Shown here in pieces: positions 61,224-64,000 of a DNA stretch of 64,000 nucleotides. The translations under genes and the position numbers were made by a program. The stretch lies in the NCBI GenBank assembly GCA_016946835.1, contig JACVTC010000134.1, forward strand, positions 53,501 through 117,500. The letters run 5' to 3'. The stretch's first letter is position 1, and every line of letters starts with the position of its first letter. The stretch comes from Neocallimastix lanati (nom. inval.). Its lineage: Eukaryota > Neocallimastigomycota > Neocallimastigomycetes > Neocallimastigales > Neocallimastigaceae. Below the pieces are notes generated by a model that saw nothing but the letters and a program-made list of their open reading frames with translations, searched no databases and was not told the origin of the DNA.

Positions 61224-61931
61224 ATGTTAAAGCAATCAACCTTAGATCTTGTAAAAAGCGAAGAAAATAATTTCAAAAAATTATTTTCAATAAGTATAGT
61301 AAAATCATATAGTTATCAAAGGAGATTTATAGATTACGTTGGTAAATATAGTAAATGGAATACAAATGTAAAAGAAGGAACTCTTTTGTTAGATAACAGG
61401 AAATTTAATGTAGAATACATTGGCACCACTAGCAATTCAGATAATTATTGGTACTCAGCAGATTTTGAAAAACAAATTCCAGCAGAATATGTTAATTTAA
61501 TAATCCAAGCTAAAGAAAATTTACAAAAACTTAATATCAATTCTTTAGCTACTGAAAAAATTACACTTGATGATGAGGAAGAGACATTAATAAATGGTTA
61601 TAATTTATCTTTGATATATATGGCTTTTGCCCCAGTAAATACAGCATTATTCAAAGGCAGTGGACCTACCTCAATTTATATGTTTGTAAAAGATTTACCA
61701 GAAAAAGTATTTGAACGAATTACTAAAGATGAATTCCCTTTTATAGTAATGGAAATTCTTGAATCTTTTAATGTAGAACACAAGCTTATGATAAAAGCAT
61801 TAGCTAATGAATTTGATTACACCTACAGAGAAATAGATAATAACATCGAGGTTACATTTTCTGAAAATTCTAAATTAATATTTAAGTTTAATGGTAAATA
61901 CTTGGAAAACATTAGTGGTGAATTAAAATAA
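61224..61931 (+). CDS. DUF6882-like protein, probably acquired from bacteria
   Basis: An intronless frame of 235 aa. The pattern KWNTNVKEGTLLLDNRKF, VEYIGTTSNSDNYWYSADF, then a helix with LIIQAKENLQKLNI, and later GPTSIYMFVKDLP fits the bacterial DUF6882 family (W..D...G.L.F, IGT.S....W.W, then helices). The last ~70 aa (VMEILESFNVEHKLMIKALA and a beta pair) look like a C-terminal extension. Biochemical role is unknown. No signal peptide is seen, so the protein is cytosolic. Base composition is less AT-skewed than the flanks, and there is no Asn run, unlike most genes here. Transfer from rumen bacteria is inference; family assignment is by eye. Confidence 0.75.
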   Translation: MLKQSTLDLVKSEENNFKKLFSISIVKSYSYQRRFIDYVGKYSKWNTNVKEGTLLLDNRKFNVEYIGTTSNSDNYWYSADFEKQIPAEYVNLIIQAKENLQKLNINSLATEKITLDDEEETLINGYNLSLIYMAFAPVNTALFKGSGPTSIYMFVKDLPEKVFERITKDEFPFIVMEILESFNVEHKLMIKALANEFDYTYREIDNNIEVTFSENSKLIFKFNGKYLENISGELK

Positions 61932-62312
61932 AATCAATACATTTTTAAAAGAAAAATTAATATTATAATAATATATATAATAACCAATAATAAACGAATT
62001 TTTAAATATATTTATTATTATAATTACTTATTTCTATATTAAAAGTGTCATTTTTAAATTTAGAACCCTTTATCAATATTTATTAATTAAAGATAACATT
62101 TATATATAATAAATTTTTTTATATAACAACTAATATACATTTTTTAAAACAAAAAAATATAAATAAAAATAAAAATTTTCTTTTATTTAAAATTTTTATA
62201 AATATTTATATAATTTATTTACATATAATTTATTTTTATTTTTTATTTATTACTTAAATTATAAGTATAATTCCTTTTATTATAAGAAATATAAATCTTT
62301 TTAAGGATGTTT
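61932..62312. other. AT-rich spacer
   Basis: Convergent 3' flanks of the DUF6882-like gene and the microprotein gene. Nothing else seen. Confidence 0.5.
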
Positions 62313-62529
62313 TTATTTTTCACTATTAATTAGATCATTAATTTGCTTATCACAAGTTCTTTCAATACATCTTTTAGATAAACACTCATTATTATTTTTT
62401 ACGTGGTTCATCATAGTTTGCTAAAATACATATATGCATAACTATTAAAAAAAATAAAAATAAAATTTAGATAGCACTAACCGTTCCAACAAGTGCTATA
62501 AAAGTACGAAAATAAACTAAGAATTTCAT
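62313..62529 (-). CDS. Predicted 51-aa microprotein (2 exons)
   Basis: Exon 62529-62482 encodes MKFLVYFRTFIALVGT, a hydrophobic start. A GTTAGT...TTTTAG intron (62481-62421) leads to exon 62420-62313, QTMMNHVKNNNECLSKRCIE then RTCDKQINDLINSEK and a stop. The intron joins in phase 0, and the local DNA is less AT-rich than its flanks. It may be a small organelle inner-membrane protein or a secreted peptide; three Cys (C-x4-C-x4-C) are present. The family is not recognised, and without transcript evidence it stays tentative. Confidence 0.5.
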
Positions 62530-63636
62530 TTTTAGAAATACATTTGCTTATCCATTTATCTATTGATTATTATTATTATTAGGGGATTTTTAATGGAAAA
62601 TTATTTTATTATTGCTTCCTTTTTTTATTTTAAAAAAATAATTTCCATATTTTTATTATTTTTCGAATAACTTTGATAATACATTTATTGTATATTAATT
62701 TATTAATTTATTTCTAATAGTTTCATTTAAAGTATTTTATTTAATTCTTATGAAAATATTATTAAATTTTTATTATTGAATTATTTAATGTTTTAAAATT
62801 AAAAGATTTTTATAGATATGGTACTTAGAACTTTGGTTTCAAATATCATTTTATAATTTAATATTGCATATTTTAAATGATGTGGTATATATGTAAAAAA
62901 TCTATATTTAAAATATTTTATAAGAAATAAAATATATATTTAAAAAAAAAAAAAAAAGAATAAAAAAAAAATAATATTAAAAAAGAAATTATTGAATGAA
63001 TATTAAAAATTTAATATAAGGTTAAAATATCTGAATATTAAATATTTCAAAAATAATTTTTAACTTAACTACTTTAAATTTTAGTAGTATGTAAAACGTC
63101 AATCATATAACCTACTATTATTTTTTACTAAAAAATATTTTTTATTGGTTATTAATTAATGAAACAAAATAAATGTATTAATAATAAATAACAGTGAAGG
63201 TTTTTTTTTTTTAAAAATAGTAAATATATTTTTTTATAATTTATTTTTGAACTATAATAAAAAAACATAACATATGGATACATAATATATAATTAAAAAA
63301 TATTGGAATAAAAAATTTAATGAGAATTAAAAATTCATATTTATAAATTTTAATGTCATTCGAAATAATTATTAAAAGTATCAGATAAAAAATATTCTCA
63401 ATGATATTTATTAATGAAAATATAGAAATTTAAATTTTAAAAATTGGATTTTACAAAAAAATATATATAATATATTTATAGGTATATACAAAAAATTAAA
63501 ATTAAACTTTTAAATATATATATTATATCATATGAATTAAATAGAAAATCATTATAATTAGTAAAGATGTATCCATGTAATTAGCTATATATTTATTTAA
63601 TAAAATCTAAAATAATTTATATATTTGTTTTATAGC

Positions 63637-63690
<54 letters not shown>

Positions 63691-64000
63691 CTAAATAATA
63701 TTATATAAAATAGTAAATAAAAGAATAAAACTAACACTTCATATTAATTAATTTAGAGATTTTAATATCAGACTAAATATTGATATATTGAAATTTACTA
63801 TATTTATTTTTATGATTTATTTGAAATTCTAAAAATATTCAATTTTTAAAATATATAAATTATTAAGTATTATCAAAATTTTATAATTATTCAGTACTAA
63901 AATACCTCTTTTTAAATATTTTTAAAATATTCATTTAATATAATATATAAAATCAAATATTTTAATATTATTAATCAATTTCATATGATTTTATAATTAA
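62530..64000. other. AT-rich intergenic DNA
   Basis: No gene is seen. A T-run of about 50 lies at 63640-63690 and an A-run near 62940-62956. Confidence 0.6.

Overview
This window looks like nuclear DNA of a eukaryote with extreme A+T content, most likely an anaerobic gut fungus (Neocallimastigomycota). The support is: genes with short GT...AG introns, very long A or T runs and microsatellites between genes and in introns, Asn-rich proteins, a fungal C2H2 regulator ending in a C2HC finger, a fungal cellulose-binding module (CBM1), a Fus1-like membrane SH3 protein, an MTA1-like N6-adenine methyltransferase of the type kept in early-diverging fungi, and an apparent bacterial-type gene. Placement at phylum level is inference.

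Layout. 0.9-3.7 kb (-): Asn/Met-rich three-finger zinc-finger protein, 4 exons. 6.5-8.2 kb (-): signal peptide, Ser/Thr-rich ectodomain, TM and SH3 protein. 9.8-14.2 kb: repeat-rich block with a decayed Mutator-like (MULE) transposase, SINE-like DNA and a MITE with a perfect 9-bp target duplication. 15.0-20.1 kb (-): large leucine-rich-repeat protein, 7 exons, with a myristoylation-type N-terminus. 22.7-24.0 kb (-): syntaxin 5/Sed5. 26.0-27.7 kb (-): MT-A70 methyltransferase, 6 exons. 28.9-31.3 kb (-): Ugo1/SLC25A46-like carrier, first exon not found. 32.1-33.1 kb (-): RNA polymerase I/III subunit AC19. 33.4-38.0 kb: three unrecognised reading frames (one interrupted, one secreted) bracketed by a nearly identical ~49-bp direct repeat. 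38-44.8 kb: gene-poor, with decayed coding DNA, tRNA-like and SINE-like islands and a deleted MULE. 44.9-45.7 kb (+): small 3-exon gene. 47.6-49.2 kb (-): secreted KTLP-repeat protein with CBM1. 52.0-61.0 kb: MULE zone with two ~4-kb elements, one with a clear 9-bp target duplication. 61.2-61.9 kb (+): intronless DUF6882-like gene. 62.3-62.5 kb (-): a two-exon microprotein gene.

The housekeeping genes (Sed5 for Golgi trafficking, AC19 for rRNA/tRNA/5S transcription, Ugo1-like for organelle fusion) are unrelated to each other and lie among repeats, as is usual for eukaryotic chromosomes. The most informative finds are the MTA1-like methyltransferase, the FLYWCH-MULE family whose terminal repeats carry the same GCATTTCG-type motifs as nearby MITEs, the repeat-rich CBM1 protein, and the 33-38 kb orphan block. 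Intron boundaries were worked out by hand from GT/AG sites, frame continuity and family similarity. They are predictions.
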